Source: Motilibacter peucedani
Lineage (GTDB): Bacteria; Actinomycetota; Actinomycetes; Motilibacterales; Motilibacteraceae
DNA length: 64,000 bases
NCBI RefSeq assembly: GCF_003634695.1
Contig: NZ_RBWV01000015.1
Coordinates: 1-64,000, forward strand
Direction: 5' to 3'
The translations under genes and the position numbers were made by a program. The notes under the pieces were generated by a model. The model was not told the origin of the DNA and did no database searches. It worked only from the letters and a program-made list of their open reading frames with translations. Shown here one piece after another: positions 54,875 to 62,604 of this stretch. How positions within the stretch are numbered: position 1 is the stretch's first letter; each line of letters opens with the position of its first letter.

Positions 54875-56770
54875 GTGACCTCCACTTCGTACGCGCTGGC
54901 GCCTGCCCTGCTCGCGCTGCCCGTGGCCGGTGCCGCGGTGCTGCTGCTCGGCGGACGCCGCACCGACCGGTTCGGCCACGTCATCGGCACGCTGGCCTCG
55001 GTCGCGGCCTTCGTGGTCGCGGCCGTCGTCTGGGTGCAGATGATCGGCCGCGACGAGGCCGACCGTCCCGCGGTGCAGAAGCTCTGGACCTTCGTCCACA
55101 CCGGCGGCTTCCGTGTGGACGTCGGCCTGCAGCTCGACCAGCTCTCGATCGTCTTCGCGCTGCTCATCACCGGCGTCGGGTCGCTGATCCACGTCTACTC
55201 GATCGCCTACATGGAGCACGACGCCCACCGGCGCCGGTTCTTCGCCTACCTCAACCTGTTCGTCGCGGCGATGCTGCTGCTGGTCCTGGCCAGCGACTAC
55301 CTGCTCGTCTACGTCGGCTGGGAGGGCGTGGGGCTGGCGTCCTACCTGCTCATCGGGTTCTGGAGCCACAACCCGCCCTACGCGACCGCGGCGAAGAAGG
55401 CGTTCGTCGCCAACCGCGTCGGTGACATCGGCATGTCGCTGGCCATCGTCATGATGTTCACGACTTTCGGCGCCACCGACTTCGCACGCGTGCTGCCCAA
55501 CGCCGGCTCGGCGAGCGACGGGCGGCTGACCGCCATCGGCCTGCTGCTCCTGCTCGCCGCCTGCGGCAAGTCCGCCCAGCTGCCGCTGCAGTCCTGGCTG
55601 GGCGACGCCATGGCCGGTCCGACGCCGGTGTCGGCCCTGATCCACGCGGCGACGATGGTGACTGCCGGGGTCTACCTCATCGTGCGCTCCGGGGCGATCT
55701 TCGACGAGTCGCCCGACGCCCGCCTGGTCGTGACGATCGTCGGTGCCGCGACGCTGCTGTTCGGTGCGCTGATCGGCACGGCCAAGGACGACGTCAAGAA
55801 GGCGCTCGCCGCCTCGACCATGAGCCAGATCGGCTACATGGTGCTGGCCGCGGGCCTCGGACCCGCCGGCTACGCGATCGCCATCTTCCACCTGCTGACG
55901 CACGGGTTCTTCAAGGCCGGGCTCTTCCTCGGCGCCGGCTCGGTGATGCACGCGATGGGCGACCGCACCGACATGCGCCGCTTCGGCGGGCTGTGGCGGG
56001 TCATGCCCGTCACCGGCGCGACCTTCGGCCTCGGCTACCTCGCCATCATCGGCTGCCCGCCGTTCTCCGGCTTCTGGAGCAAGGACAAGATCATCGAGGC
56101 CGCCTTCGACAAGGGCGGCACGAGCGGCTGGATCCTCGGCCTGGTCGCCCTGCTCGGCGCCGGCATCACCGCCTTCTACATGACGCGCGTCTTCGTCATG
56201 ACGTTCCTCGGGCCGCGCCGCTGGCGCGACGACGTGCACCCGCACGAGGCACCGACGCTCATGACCGCGCCGATGGTCGTGCTCGCGCTCGGCTCGGTCT
56301 TCCTCGGTGGCGTCCTCACCATCGGCGCGACCCTGCAGAACTGGCTCGAACCGGCCGTGGGCAAGAGCGCCGAGGAGGGCGCCCACACGATGTCGCCGCT
56401 GGTGCTCAGCCTGCTGACGCTGCTGGTGGTGCTGGGCGGCGTCGCCGGTGCGGCCGCGATGTACGCGCGCCGCGAGGTCCCGCTCACCGCTCCGGTCGCG
56501 GGCCCCCTGACCGTCGCGGCCCGCAACGACCTCTACCAGGACGCGGTCAACGAGGCGGTGCTCATGCGCCCCGGCCAGTACGTCACCCGCTCGCTGGTCT
56601 TCGGCGACCTGCGCGGGGTCGACGGCCTGGTCAACGGGTTCGCCGCCGTCATCGGCGGCACCTCGGGACGCCTGCGCCGGCTCCAGACCGGGTTCGTCCG
56701 CAGCTATGCCCTGTCCGTGCTCGGCGGCGCCGTGCTGCTCGCCGGCGCCCTGCTGATCGTGAGGATCTGA
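54875..56770 (+). CDS. nuoL: NADH-quinone oxidoreductase subunit L
   Basis: A 631-residue antiporter-like subunit, the distal proton pump with the long lateral helix. [18 protein letters not shown] carries the key membrane Glu. [20 protein letters not shown] and [14 protein letters not shown] hold the conserved lysines. GTG 54875 follows GAGGACG. There are 35 bases to nuoM. Confidence 0.97.
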   Translation: MTSTSYALAPALLALPVAGAAVLLLGGRRTDRFGHVIGTLASVAAFVVAAVVWVQMIGRDEADRPAVQKLWTFVHTGGFRVDVGLQLDQLSIVFALLITGVGSLIHVYSIAYMEHDAHRRRFFAYLNLFVAAMLLLVLASDYLLVYVGWEGVGLASYLLIGFWSHNPPYATAAKKAFVANRVGDIGMSLAIVMMFTTFGATDFARVLPNAGSASDGRLTAIGLLLLLAACGKSAQLPLQSWLGDAMAGPTPVSALIHAATMVTAGVYLIVRSGAIFDESPDARLVVTIVGAATLLFGALIGTAKDDVKKALAASTMSQIGYMVLAAGLGPAGYAIAIFHLLTHGFFKAGLFLGAGSVMHAMGDRTDMRRFGGLWRVMPVTGATFGLGYLAIIGCPPFSGFWSKDKIIEAAFDKGGTSGWILGLVALLGAGITAFYMTRVFVMTFLGPRRWRDDVHPHEAPTLMTAPMVVLALGSVFLGGVLTIGATLQNWLEPAVGKSAEEGAHTMSPLVLSLLTLLVVLGGVAGAAAMYARREVPLTAPVAGPLTVAARNDLYQDAVNEAVLMRPGQYVTRSLVFGDLRGVDGLVNGFAAVIGGTSGRLRRLQTGFVRSYALSVLGGAVLLAGALLIVRI

Positions 56771-56805
56771 AGCGATGACGCGACTGTCGAAGGCGAGCGT
56801 GCACC

Positions 56806-58356
56806 GTGGCTGACCCCGCCTTCCCCTGGCTCAGCGTCGCTGCGGCCGTCCCCGCCGTGGGCGCTCTCGCGGTGGCCGCCGTGCCGCGCGGGCGCGAGGA
56901 GCTCGCCAAGCGGGCTGCGCTCGCCGTCTCGCTGGTGACGCTGGCGCTGGTCCTCGTCGTGGCCCTGCAGTTCGACCGCGACTCGGGCCAGCACTTCCAG
57001 TTCACCGAGCTGCACGAGTGGATCCCGGCGCTGGGGGCGAGCTACTCGCTCGGCGTCGACGGCATCGCCCTGGTGCTGCTCGGGCTCACCGCGGTGCTCT
57101 CGCCGGTGTGCCTGCTGGCGTCCTGGAACGACGTGCCGAGCGAGGGACGCTCGCGACCGCAGGCCTTCTTCGCGCTGATGCTGCTCGTCGAGTCGCTGCT
57201 GGTGCTGGTCTTCAGCGCCACCGACGTCTTCCTCTTCTACGTCGCGTTCGAGTTCTCGCTGATCCCGATGTACTTCATCATCGGCGGCTTCGGTGGTCCG
57301 CGGAGGTCCTACGCGGCGGTCAAGTTCCTCATCTACTCGCTGCTGGGCGGCCTGCTCATGCTGGCCGCGGTCATCGGCACCTACGTCGCCGGCCCGGGCG
57401 GCGAGCGCGGCTTCCTCCGCACCACGCTCGAGGCGTCCTCGATCGACCCGACCACCCAGCGCTGGCTCTTCCTCGGCTTCATGGCGGCCTTCGCGGTCAA
57501 GGCGCCGCTGTGGCCGTTCCACACCTGGCTGCCCGACGCGGCGGCCGAGGCGCCGCCGGGGGGAGCGGTGATGCTCGTGGGCGTGCTCGACAAGATCGGC
57601 ACCTACGGGATGATCGCCTACTGCCTCCCGCTGTTCCCCGACGCGAGCGTCTGGGCCCGGCCGGTGGTCATCGCGCTGGCGGTCGTCGGCATCGTCTACG
57701 GCGCCCTGGTCGCGATCGGCCAGGCCGACATCATCCGGCTGGTCGCCTACACCTCGATCTCGCACTTCGGCTTCATCGCGCTGGGCATCTTCGCGATGAC
57801 GACGCAGTCGCAGAGCGGCTCGACCCTCTACATGCTGAGCCACGGCTTCTCGACCGCCGGGCTGTTCCTCATCGCCGGCATGCTCGTCCAGCGCCGCGGC
57901 TCCCGCCGGATCGCCGACTTCGGCGGGGTCCAGACGGTGGCGCCGCTGCTGGCCGGCAGCTTCCTGCTGGCGGGCCTCTCCAGCCTGGCACTGCCCGGCT
58001 TCTCGAGCTTCGTCAGCGAGTTCCTCGTGCTGGCAGGCACTTTCGAGCGCTACAAGGTCGTCGCCTGCATCGCGGTCACCGCGATCGTGCTGGCCGCGCT
58101 CTACATCCTCATCCTGTGGCAGCGCACGATGACCGGCCCGGTGGCCGAGGGGGTGGGCGGCGTCCGCGAGATGGTGGCCAGGGAGGCCTGGGTCGTGGCC
58201 CCCGTCATCGCCCTGCTCATCGGGCTCGGGGTCGCCCCGCAGGTCGTGCTCGACGTCGTCAACCCGGCTGTGGGCCGCACGCTACAGTCCGTCGACCAGC
58301 ACGACCCGGCCCCCGTGGCCGGGCAGGCGGCGACGGCCGAGAGGACGACGAAGTGA
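56806..58356 (+). CDS. nuoM: NADH-quinone oxidoreductase subunit M
   Basis: A 516-residue antiporter-like proton-pumping subunit. The membrane Glu is in YVAFEFSLIPMYFIIGGFGG. FHTWLPDAAAEAPPGGAVML and VAYTSISHFGFIALG are the other family motifs. GTG 56806 gives the normal N-terminus; a 12-codon frame starting at 56775 overlaps it but is not considered a gene. The stop overlaps nuoN as GTGA. Confidence 0.96.
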   Translation: MADPAFPWLSVAAAVPAVGALAVAAVPRGREELAKRAALAVSLVTLALVLVVALQFDRDSGQHFQFTELHEWIPALGASYSLGVDGIALVLLGLTAVLSPVCLLASWNDVPSEGRSRPQAFFALMLLVESLLVLVFSATDVFLFYVAFEFSLIPMYFIIGGFGGPRRSYAAVKFLIYSLLGGLLMLAAVIGTYVAGPGGERGFLRTTLEASSIDPTTQRWLFLGFMAAFAVKAPLWPFHTWLPDAAAEAPPGGAVMLVGVLDKIGTYGMIAYCLPLFPDASVWARPVVIALAVVGIVYGALVAIGQADIIRLVAYTSISHFGFIALGIFAMTTQSQSGSTLYMLSHGFSTAGLFLIAGMLVQRRGSRRIADFGGVQTVAPLLAGSFLLAGLSSLALPGFSSFVSEFLVLAGTFERYKVVACIAVTAIVLAALYILILWQRTMTGPVAEGVGGVREMVAREAWVVAPVIALLIGLGVAPQVVLDVVNPAVGRTLQSVDQHDPAPVAGQAATAERTTK

Positions 58357-59915
58357 ACACGGCTGCCGCGGTCGACACCTTCCCCACGCCCCACATCGAG
58401 TACTTCGCGCTCTCGCCGCTGTTCGTCGTCCTGGGCGCCGCCGTCGTCGCGGTCCTCGTCGAGGCGCTGGCACCACGCGCGTACCGGTGGGCGCTCCAGC
58501 TCGCGGTCTCGGTGCTCGGGCTGCTCGGCGCGCTGGCCATGGTCGGCGTCGTCGCCTCCGGCGACCGCCGGGGCGTGATGGCCGAGGGTGCGGTGGCCGT
58601 CGACGGTCCCGCTCTCTTCCTCCAAGGCACGATCCTGCTGCTGTCGCTGGCGGCGCTGCTGCTCATCGCCGAGCGCTCGCTCGACTCCGGCTCGGCCGGC
58701 GCCTTCACTCCGCAGGCGTCGGCGCTGCCGGGCTCCGACGCGGAGCGCTCCGGCGCGCTTGCCGGCGTCGCCCAGACCGAGGTCTTCCCGCTCACGCTGT
58801 TCGCGGTGAGCGGCATGCTGCTGTTCCCGGCGGCCAACGACCTGCTGCTGATGTTCGTGGCGCTCGAGGTGCTCTCGCTGCCGCTCTACCTGCTGTGCGG
58901 GCTCGCCCGCCGGCGCCGCCTGCTCTCGCAGGAGGCGGCGATGAAGTACTTCCTGCTCGGCGCCTTCTCCTCGGCGTTCTTCCTCTACGGCATCGCGCTG
59001 CTCTACGGCTACGCCGGCACCGTGCGCCTCTCGGGCATCGCCGACGCCGCTGCGACCGCCTCGGGCAGCGACGCGCTGCTCCTCACCGGGGTGGCCCTGC
59101 TGACCGTCGGCCTGCTGTTCAAGGTCGGCGCCGCGCCGTTCCACGCCTGGACGCCCGACGTCTACCAGGGCGCCCCGACGCCGGTGACCGGCTTCATGGC
59201 CGCCTGCACCAAGGTGGCCGCGTTCGGGGCCCTGCTCCGCGTCTACTACGTGGCGCTCGGCGGGCTCAAGTGGGAGTGGCGCCCGCTGATGTGGGGCGTC
59301 GCCATCCTGACGATGCTCGTCGGTGCGGTGCTCTCGCTCACCCAGACCGACGTCAAGCGCATGCTCGCCTACTCCTCGATCGCACACGCCGGCTTCCTCC
59401 TCGTCGGCGTGCTCGCGGCCGACGACAAGGGCATCTCGAGCGTGCTGTTCTACCTGGTCGCCTACGGCTTCGCGACGGTCGGCGCGTTCGCCGTCGTCAC
59501 CCTCGTCCGCGACGGGGCGGGCGAGGCCACCCACCTCTCCCAGTGGGCCGGCCTCGGGCGCCGCTCGCCCTGGGTGGCCGGCGCGTTCGCGCTGTTCCTG
59601 CTCGCCTTCGCCGGACTGCCGCCGACCTCGGGCTTCATGAGCAAGTACTCCGTGTTCAGCGCCGCGCTCGACGGCGGCGCCCCGCAGGTCGTCGTCGTCG
59701 GCGTGCTCGCCAGCGTCGTCGCCGCGTTCTTCTACGTGCGCGTCATCGTCCTCATGTTCTTCACCGAGCCGGGTGCCGACGCACCGGTCGTCGTGGTGCC
59801 CAGCATCCTCACGACCATCGCGCTCACCCTCGGCGTCGCGGTGACCCTGGTGCTCGGCGTGGCGCCCCAGCCGGTACTCGACCTCGCGTCCAACGCCGCG
59901 GGTTTCGTACGCTGA
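58353..59915 (+). CDS. nuoN: NADH-quinone oxidoreductase subunit N
   Basis: A 520-residue antiporter-like subunit. The Glu-bearing helix is LLMFVALEVLSLPLYLLCG. FHAWTPDVYQGAPTPVTGFM and KRMLAYSSIAHAGFLL are conserved. A low-complexity insertion around residues 110-135 distinguishes it from shorter NuoN proteins. It completes the fourteen-gene nuo operon. The polyprenyl synthase gene starts 9 bases downstream and is probably cotranscribed. Confidence 0.96.
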   Translation: MNTAAAVDTFPTPHIEYFALSPLFVVLGAAVVAVLVEALAPRAYRWALQLAVSVLGLLGALAMVGVVASGDRRGVMAEGAVAVDGPALFLQGTILLLSLAALLLIAERSLDSGSAGAFTPQASALPGSDAERSGALAGVAQTEVFPLTLFAVSGMLLFPAANDLLLMFVALEVLSLPLYLLCGLARRRRLLSQEAAMKYFLLGAFSSAFFLYGIALLYGYAGTVRLSGIADAAATASGSDALLLTGVALLTVGLLFKVGAAPFHAWTPDVYQGAPTPVTGFMAACTKVAAFGALLRVYYVALGGLKWEWRPLMWGVAILTMLVGAVLSLTQTDVKRMLAYSSIAHAGFLLVGVLAADDKGISSVLFYLVAYGFATVGAFAVVTLVRDGAGEATHLSQWAGLGRRSPWVAGAFALFLLAFAGLPPTSGFMSKYSVFSAALDGGAPQVVVVGVLASVVAAFFYVRVIVLMFFTEPGADAPVVVVPSILTTIALTLGVAVTLVLGVAPQPVLDLASNAAGFVR

Positions 59916-59923
59916 GCCCCCTC

Positions 59924-60943
59924 ATGCCTGCACCGATCTCGACCTCACCCCGCAGCCTCGGCCTCCCGGCGATCGACCCGGCCCTCGAGGCCGAGCTCGC
60001 CGACTCGCTCGAGGAGGTCGAGCGGCGACTGCGCGACGACGTCACGAGCGAGTTCGGCCTGGTCACCGACGCCGCCCGCCACCTGGTCGACGCGGGCGGC
60101 AAGCGCTTCCGCCCGATGCTCGCGCTGCTGGGCGCCCAGTTCGGCGACCCGGCGCGCCACGGGGTGGTCGAGGCGGCGGTCGTCGTCGAGCTGACGCACC
60201 TCGCCTCGCTCTACCACGACGACGTCATGGACGACGCGACGCTGCGCCGCGGGGCGCCGAGCGCCAACGTACGCTTCGGCAACTCGGTCTCGATCCTGGT
60301 CGGCGACTTCCTCTTCGCTCGCGCGGCGGCCCGCACGGCCGAGCTCGGGGCCGACGCGGTGCTGCTGCAGGCACGCACGTTCGAGCGGCTGGTCGTCGGG
60401 CAGGTCAGGGAGACCGCGGGACCCGGTGCCGGCGACCCCCTCGAGCACTACCTCGCGGTGCTGGCCGACAAGACCGGCTCGCTCATCGCCACGAGCGGTC
60501 GGCTCGGCGCCCTCCAGGCTGGCGCCAGCGAGCAGGTCGCCGACACGCTGACGCGCTTCGGCGAGCTCATCGGCGTCGCGTTCCAGCTCGCCGACGACCT
60601 CCTCGACGTCGAGGCCGAGTCACAGGCGTCCGGCAAGGCGGTGGGCACGGACCTGCGCGAGGGCGTCGCGACGCTGCCCGTGCTGTGGTTCCGTCGGGTC
60701 GCCGATCCGGCCGACCCCGCCGACGCGCGCCTGGCCGAGCTGCTCGACGGCGACCTCGGCGACGACGCCCGGCTCGCGGAGGCGGTCGCCCTGCTGCGCG
60801 CCCACCCGGCCATCGAGCAGGCCCGGGCCGACCTGGTGCGCTGGTCGGAGGACGCCCGGGCCGTGCTCGCCGACCTGCCCGACGTCCCGGCGCGGGCGGC
60901 CCTCGAGGCGCTGTGCGACGCAGTGGTGCAGCGCACCGGCTGA
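59924..60943 (+). CDS. Trans-polyprenyl diphosphate synthase (menaquinone side chain)
   Basis: A 339-residue all-helical trans-prenyltransferase that elongates allylic diphosphates with isopentenyl diphosphate. The two Asp-rich motifs are HDDVMDD (Asp99, 100 and 103) and LADDLLD (Asp224, 225 and 228), and GGKRFRP is at about 58-64. Immediate linkage to nuo and menJ indicates that the product is the polyprenyl donor for MenA (GrcC/HepT-like). The chain length cannot be reliably predicted. ATG 59924 lies ten bases after a TACGCT box that overlaps the nuoN end, so an extra promoter is possible. Confidence 0.92.
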   Translation: MPAPISTSPRSLGLPAIDPALEAELADSLEEVERRLRDDVTSEFGLVTDAARHLVDAGGKRFRPMLALLGAQFGDPARHGVVEAAVVVELTHLASLYHDDVMDDATLRRGAPSANVRFGNSVSILVGDFLFARAAARTAELGADAVLLQARTFERLVVGQVRETAGPGAGDPLEHYLAVLADKTGSLIATSGRLGALQAGASEQVADTLTRFGELIGVAFQLADDLLDVEAESQASGKAVGTDLREGVATLPVLWFRRVADPADPADARLAELLDGDLGDDARLAEAVALLRAHPAIEQARADLVRWSEDARAVLADLPDVPARAALEALCDAVVQRTG

Positions 60944-60953
60944 CTTCTGGACC

Positions 60954-60990
60954 TGTCTAGTAGACAAGTCGCGGTCCGCGGCGCTACGGT
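60954..60990 (+). promoter_or_regulatory. Promoter and palindromic operator of the cysteine dioxygenase module
   Basis: TAGACA (60961-60966) matches the -35 consensus in five of six positions, and TACGGT (60985-60990) is a TANNNT -10; the spacer is 18 bases. The -35 lies within the perfect palindrome TGTCTAGTAGACA (60954-60966), which extends imperfectly to 19 bases. A dimeric regulator bound there would cover the -35. The GTG of the predicted leader peptide follows the -10 by seven bases. The regulator is unknown. Confidence 0.55.
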
Positions 60991-60997
60991 GGACCTC

Positions 60998-61090
60998 GTG
61001 ATCGCGTCCCGTGTCCGCCGCCGCCTCCACGGCCGGCCCTACCTCGACACCGGTCGACGCACCACCGCAGCCTGTCGCTCCGGGGTCTGA
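60998..61090 (+). CDS. Predicted cysteine-responsive leader peptide
   Basis: A 30-codon frame starting GTG and ending TGA, seven bases after a -10 box (leaderless). Its C-terminal half reads YLDTGRRTTAACR. This aligns position by position with the pattern [HY]-[VL]-D-x-x-R-x-x-[ST]-A-x-C-R, which I recognise from short actinobacterial peptides encoded ahead of sulfur-metabolism genes. The single Cys codon near the end would make ribosomes stall when cysteinyl-tRNA is scarce. The peptide precedes a hairpin and then cysteine dioxygenase, so attenuation sensing cysteine is the natural model. Family membership is from pattern recognition and the mechanism is inferred. Confidence 0.65.
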   Translation: MIASRVRRRLHGRPYLDTGRRTTAACRSGV

Positions 61091-61095
61091 CACCC

Positions 61096-61126
61096 GGCCG
61101 CGACCGACGACCCGCTCGTCGCGGCC
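61096..61126 (+). terminator. Attenuator-like hairpin between leader peptide and cysteine dioxygenase
   Basis: GGCCGCGAC (61096-61104) and GTCGCGGCC (61118-61126) form a perfect 9-base stem with a 13-base loop, starting six bases after the leader stop. A competing stem CGACGA/TCGTCG (61105-61110 with 61116-61121) shares bases with the right arm, so two exclusive structures are possible. The stretch after the stem is C/T-rich (CTCCGTCCGTCTCC) rather than a T-run. Confidence 0.5.
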
Positions 61127-61154
61127 CTCCGTCCGTCTCCCGAGGAGCCCGCGC

Positions 61155-61634
61155 ATGTCCCGCACCGCTGCACCCCTGTCCCTGTCCGCTCTCGTCGAGC
61201 TGGTCCAGGACCTCGCTGCCGACCCGTCGACCTGGGCGCCCCGGCTCGAGCGCCACCCCGACCGGCGCTGGTGGACCAGGCTCGCCGGCGACGACACCGT
61301 CGACGTCTGGCTCATCACCTGGCCGGGCGGCGGCTCGACCGACCTGCACGACCACGGCAGCTCCTCGGCGGCGTTCACCGTCGTCGAGGGCGTCCTGGAG
61401 GAGGTCCGCCCGGAGCCCTCCGGCGGGCTCGAGGCCGCCGACCTGCGCGAGGGGCAGGTCCAGTGGGTCGCCCCCGGTGTCGTCCACGACGTGCGCAACG
61501 CGACCTCGACGCCGGCGGCCAGCATCCACGCCTACTCGCCTCCGCTCGAGCAGATGACCTACTACCGCCGTGCGCCCGGTGGCCTCGAGCCGGCCTACAC
61601 GATCACCGGCGACGAGCCCGAGCAGGCGTGGTGA
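61155..61634 (+). CDS. Cysteine dioxygenase
   Basis: A 159-residue cupin of the type I cysteine dioxygenase family, which oxidises L-cysteine to cysteine sulfinate with a mononuclear iron. The iron ligands His65 and His67 are in LHDHGSSSAAF and His111 in VAPGVVHDVRN. SIHAYSPPLEQMTYY, with its conserved Tyr, is typical. ATG 61155 has GAGGAG seven bases upstream. The stop overlaps the rhodanese start (GTGA). A related thiol dioxygenase acting on 3-mercaptopropionate cannot be excluded. Confidence 0.88.
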   Translation: MSRTAAPLSLSALVELVQDLAADPSTWAPRLERHPDRRWWTRLAGDDTVDVWLITWPGGGSTDLHDHGSSSAAFTVVEGVLEEVRPEPSGGLEAADLREGQVQWVAPGVVHDVRNATSTPAASIHAYSPPLEQMTYYRRAPGGLEPAYTITGDEPEQAW

Positions 61635-62047
61635 GCGTCCTCACCCCGCCCCGCAGCACTGCTCCCCGCCGCAGCATCGAGCAGGTGCTGGCCGACGCCC
61701 GTGCGCGCATCGAGCGGCTCGACCCGGCCGCCGCGGCCCTGGCCCAGCGCGAGGGTGCGGTCCTCGTCGACATCCGACCCGACGAGAACCGCCTCGCGGA
61801 GGGGGAGATCCCGGGCGCGGTGGTGCTGCACCGCAACGTGCTCGAGTGGCGGTTCGACCCCGCCAGTGGCGCGCGGGTGCCCGAGGCCTCCTACGACCTG
61901 CAGGTGGTCGTGGTCTGCAACGAGGGCTACACCTCGAGCCTGGCCGCCGCCGCGCTCGTCGAGCTGGGCGTCTGGCGGGCGGCCGACCTCGTGGGCGGGT
62001 TCCGCGCGTGGAAGGCCGCGGGCCTGCCGGTCCTTCCGAGGTCCTAG
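61631..62047 (+). CDS. Single-domain rhodanese
   Basis: A 138-residue rhodanese-fold sulfurtransferase. The conserved entry segment is VLVDIRPDENRLAEGEIPGAV, and the active-site loop is VVCNEGYTSS with Cys96. The N-terminal 30 residues form a helical extension. Co-translation with cysteine dioxygenase suggests handling of sulfane sulfur or downstream oxidation products. The stop overlaps that of the convergent zur gene in CTAG (62044-62047). Confidence 0.88.
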   Translation: MSVLTPPRSTAPRRSIEQVLADARARIERLDPAAAALAQREGAVLVDIRPDENRLAEGEIPGAVVLHRNVLEWRFDPASGARVPEASYDLQVVVVCNEGYTSSLAAAALVELGVWRAADLVGGFRAWKAAGLPVLPRS

Positions 62048-62460
62048 GAGTCCGAGGCCGCGCAGTCGCCGCAGGTGCCGAAGACCTCGACGGTGTGGGT
62101 CACGTCGACGAAGCCGTTCTGCCCGGCCACGGTCGCGGCCCAGCGCTCGACGTCCGGGCCCTCGACCTCCACCGTGCGCCCGCAGCTGCGGCACACCAGG
62201 TGGTGGTGGTGGCTCGCGCTGCACCGGCGGTAGACCGACTCGCCGTCGGTGCGGCGCAGGACGTCGACCTCGCCCGCCTCCGCCAGCGTCTGCAGGGCGC
62301 GGTAGACCGTGGTGAGGCCGACGGACTCGCCGCGCGAGCGCAGCAGGGCGAACAGGTCCTGGGCGCTGCGGAAGTCGTCGAGCTCGTCCAGCGCCGCCGC
62401 GACCGCCGATCGCTGCCGCGTCGAGCGCGTGCGGGTCGGTGCGAGTTCGTTGAGAGCCAC
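62044..62460 (-). CDS. zur: Fur-family metalloregulator, probable zinc uptake regulator Zur
   Basis: A 138-residue Fur-family repressor: winged helix (about 10-75; VGLTTVYRALQTLAEAG) and a dimerisation domain with SHHHHLVC (His84-87), structural-zinc cysteines CRSC (90, 93) and CGDC (130, 133). The C-terminal THTVEVFGTCGDC is the pattern of actinobacterial Zur rather than of Fur or PerR. GTG 62460 is six bases after CATACT on the minus strand (leaderless). No Zur box was recognised in the window, and no zinc transporter is adjacent. Confidence 0.85.
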   Translation of the reverse strand: MALNELAPTRTRSTRQRSAVAAALDELDDFRSAQDLFALLRSRGESVGLTTVYRALQTLAEAGEVDVLRRTDGESVYRRCSASHHHHLVCRSCGRTVEVEGPDVERWAATVAGQNGFVDVTHTVEVFGTCGDCAASDS

Positions 62461-62498
62461 GTGTCCAGTATGCCCATGGCGTGCTGGGCGACGATCCC

Positions 62499-62514
62499 TG
62501 TGATCTGCCTCACG
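62499..62514. promoter_or_regulatory. CRP-like site between zur and the DUF4331 gene
   Basis: TGTGATCTGCCTCACG matches TGTGA-N6-TCACA at nine of the ten defined positions (last A is G). It lies 39 bases upstream of the leaderless zur start and 91 bases before the DUF4331 start, so it could serve either gene. Confidence 0.4.
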
Positions 62515-62558
62515 CACGGGGCAGTCCGGAGCGGGCGCCGCGACGAAGAGGAGACGGC

Positions 62559-62577
62559 GTGCTGGACCTCCCAGCAC
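62559..62577 (+). other. Stem-loop in the DUF4331 upstream region
   Basis: GTGCTGG (62559-62565) and CCAGCAC (62571-62577) pair perfectly around a 5-base loop, 27 bases before the DUF4331 GTG. AGAGGAG just ahead of it could serve a GTG at the base of the stem, but that frame is not the DUF4331 frame. It may be a 5' leader structure. Confidence 0.35.
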
Positions 62578-62604
62578 CGTACGGAGCCAGAAAGGCCCCC
62601 GAAC

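Noticed and set aside
56775-56813. 12-codon ATG frame between nuoL and nuoM
   Set aside because: Too short, overlaps the nuoM start, with no conserved feature; most likely chance.
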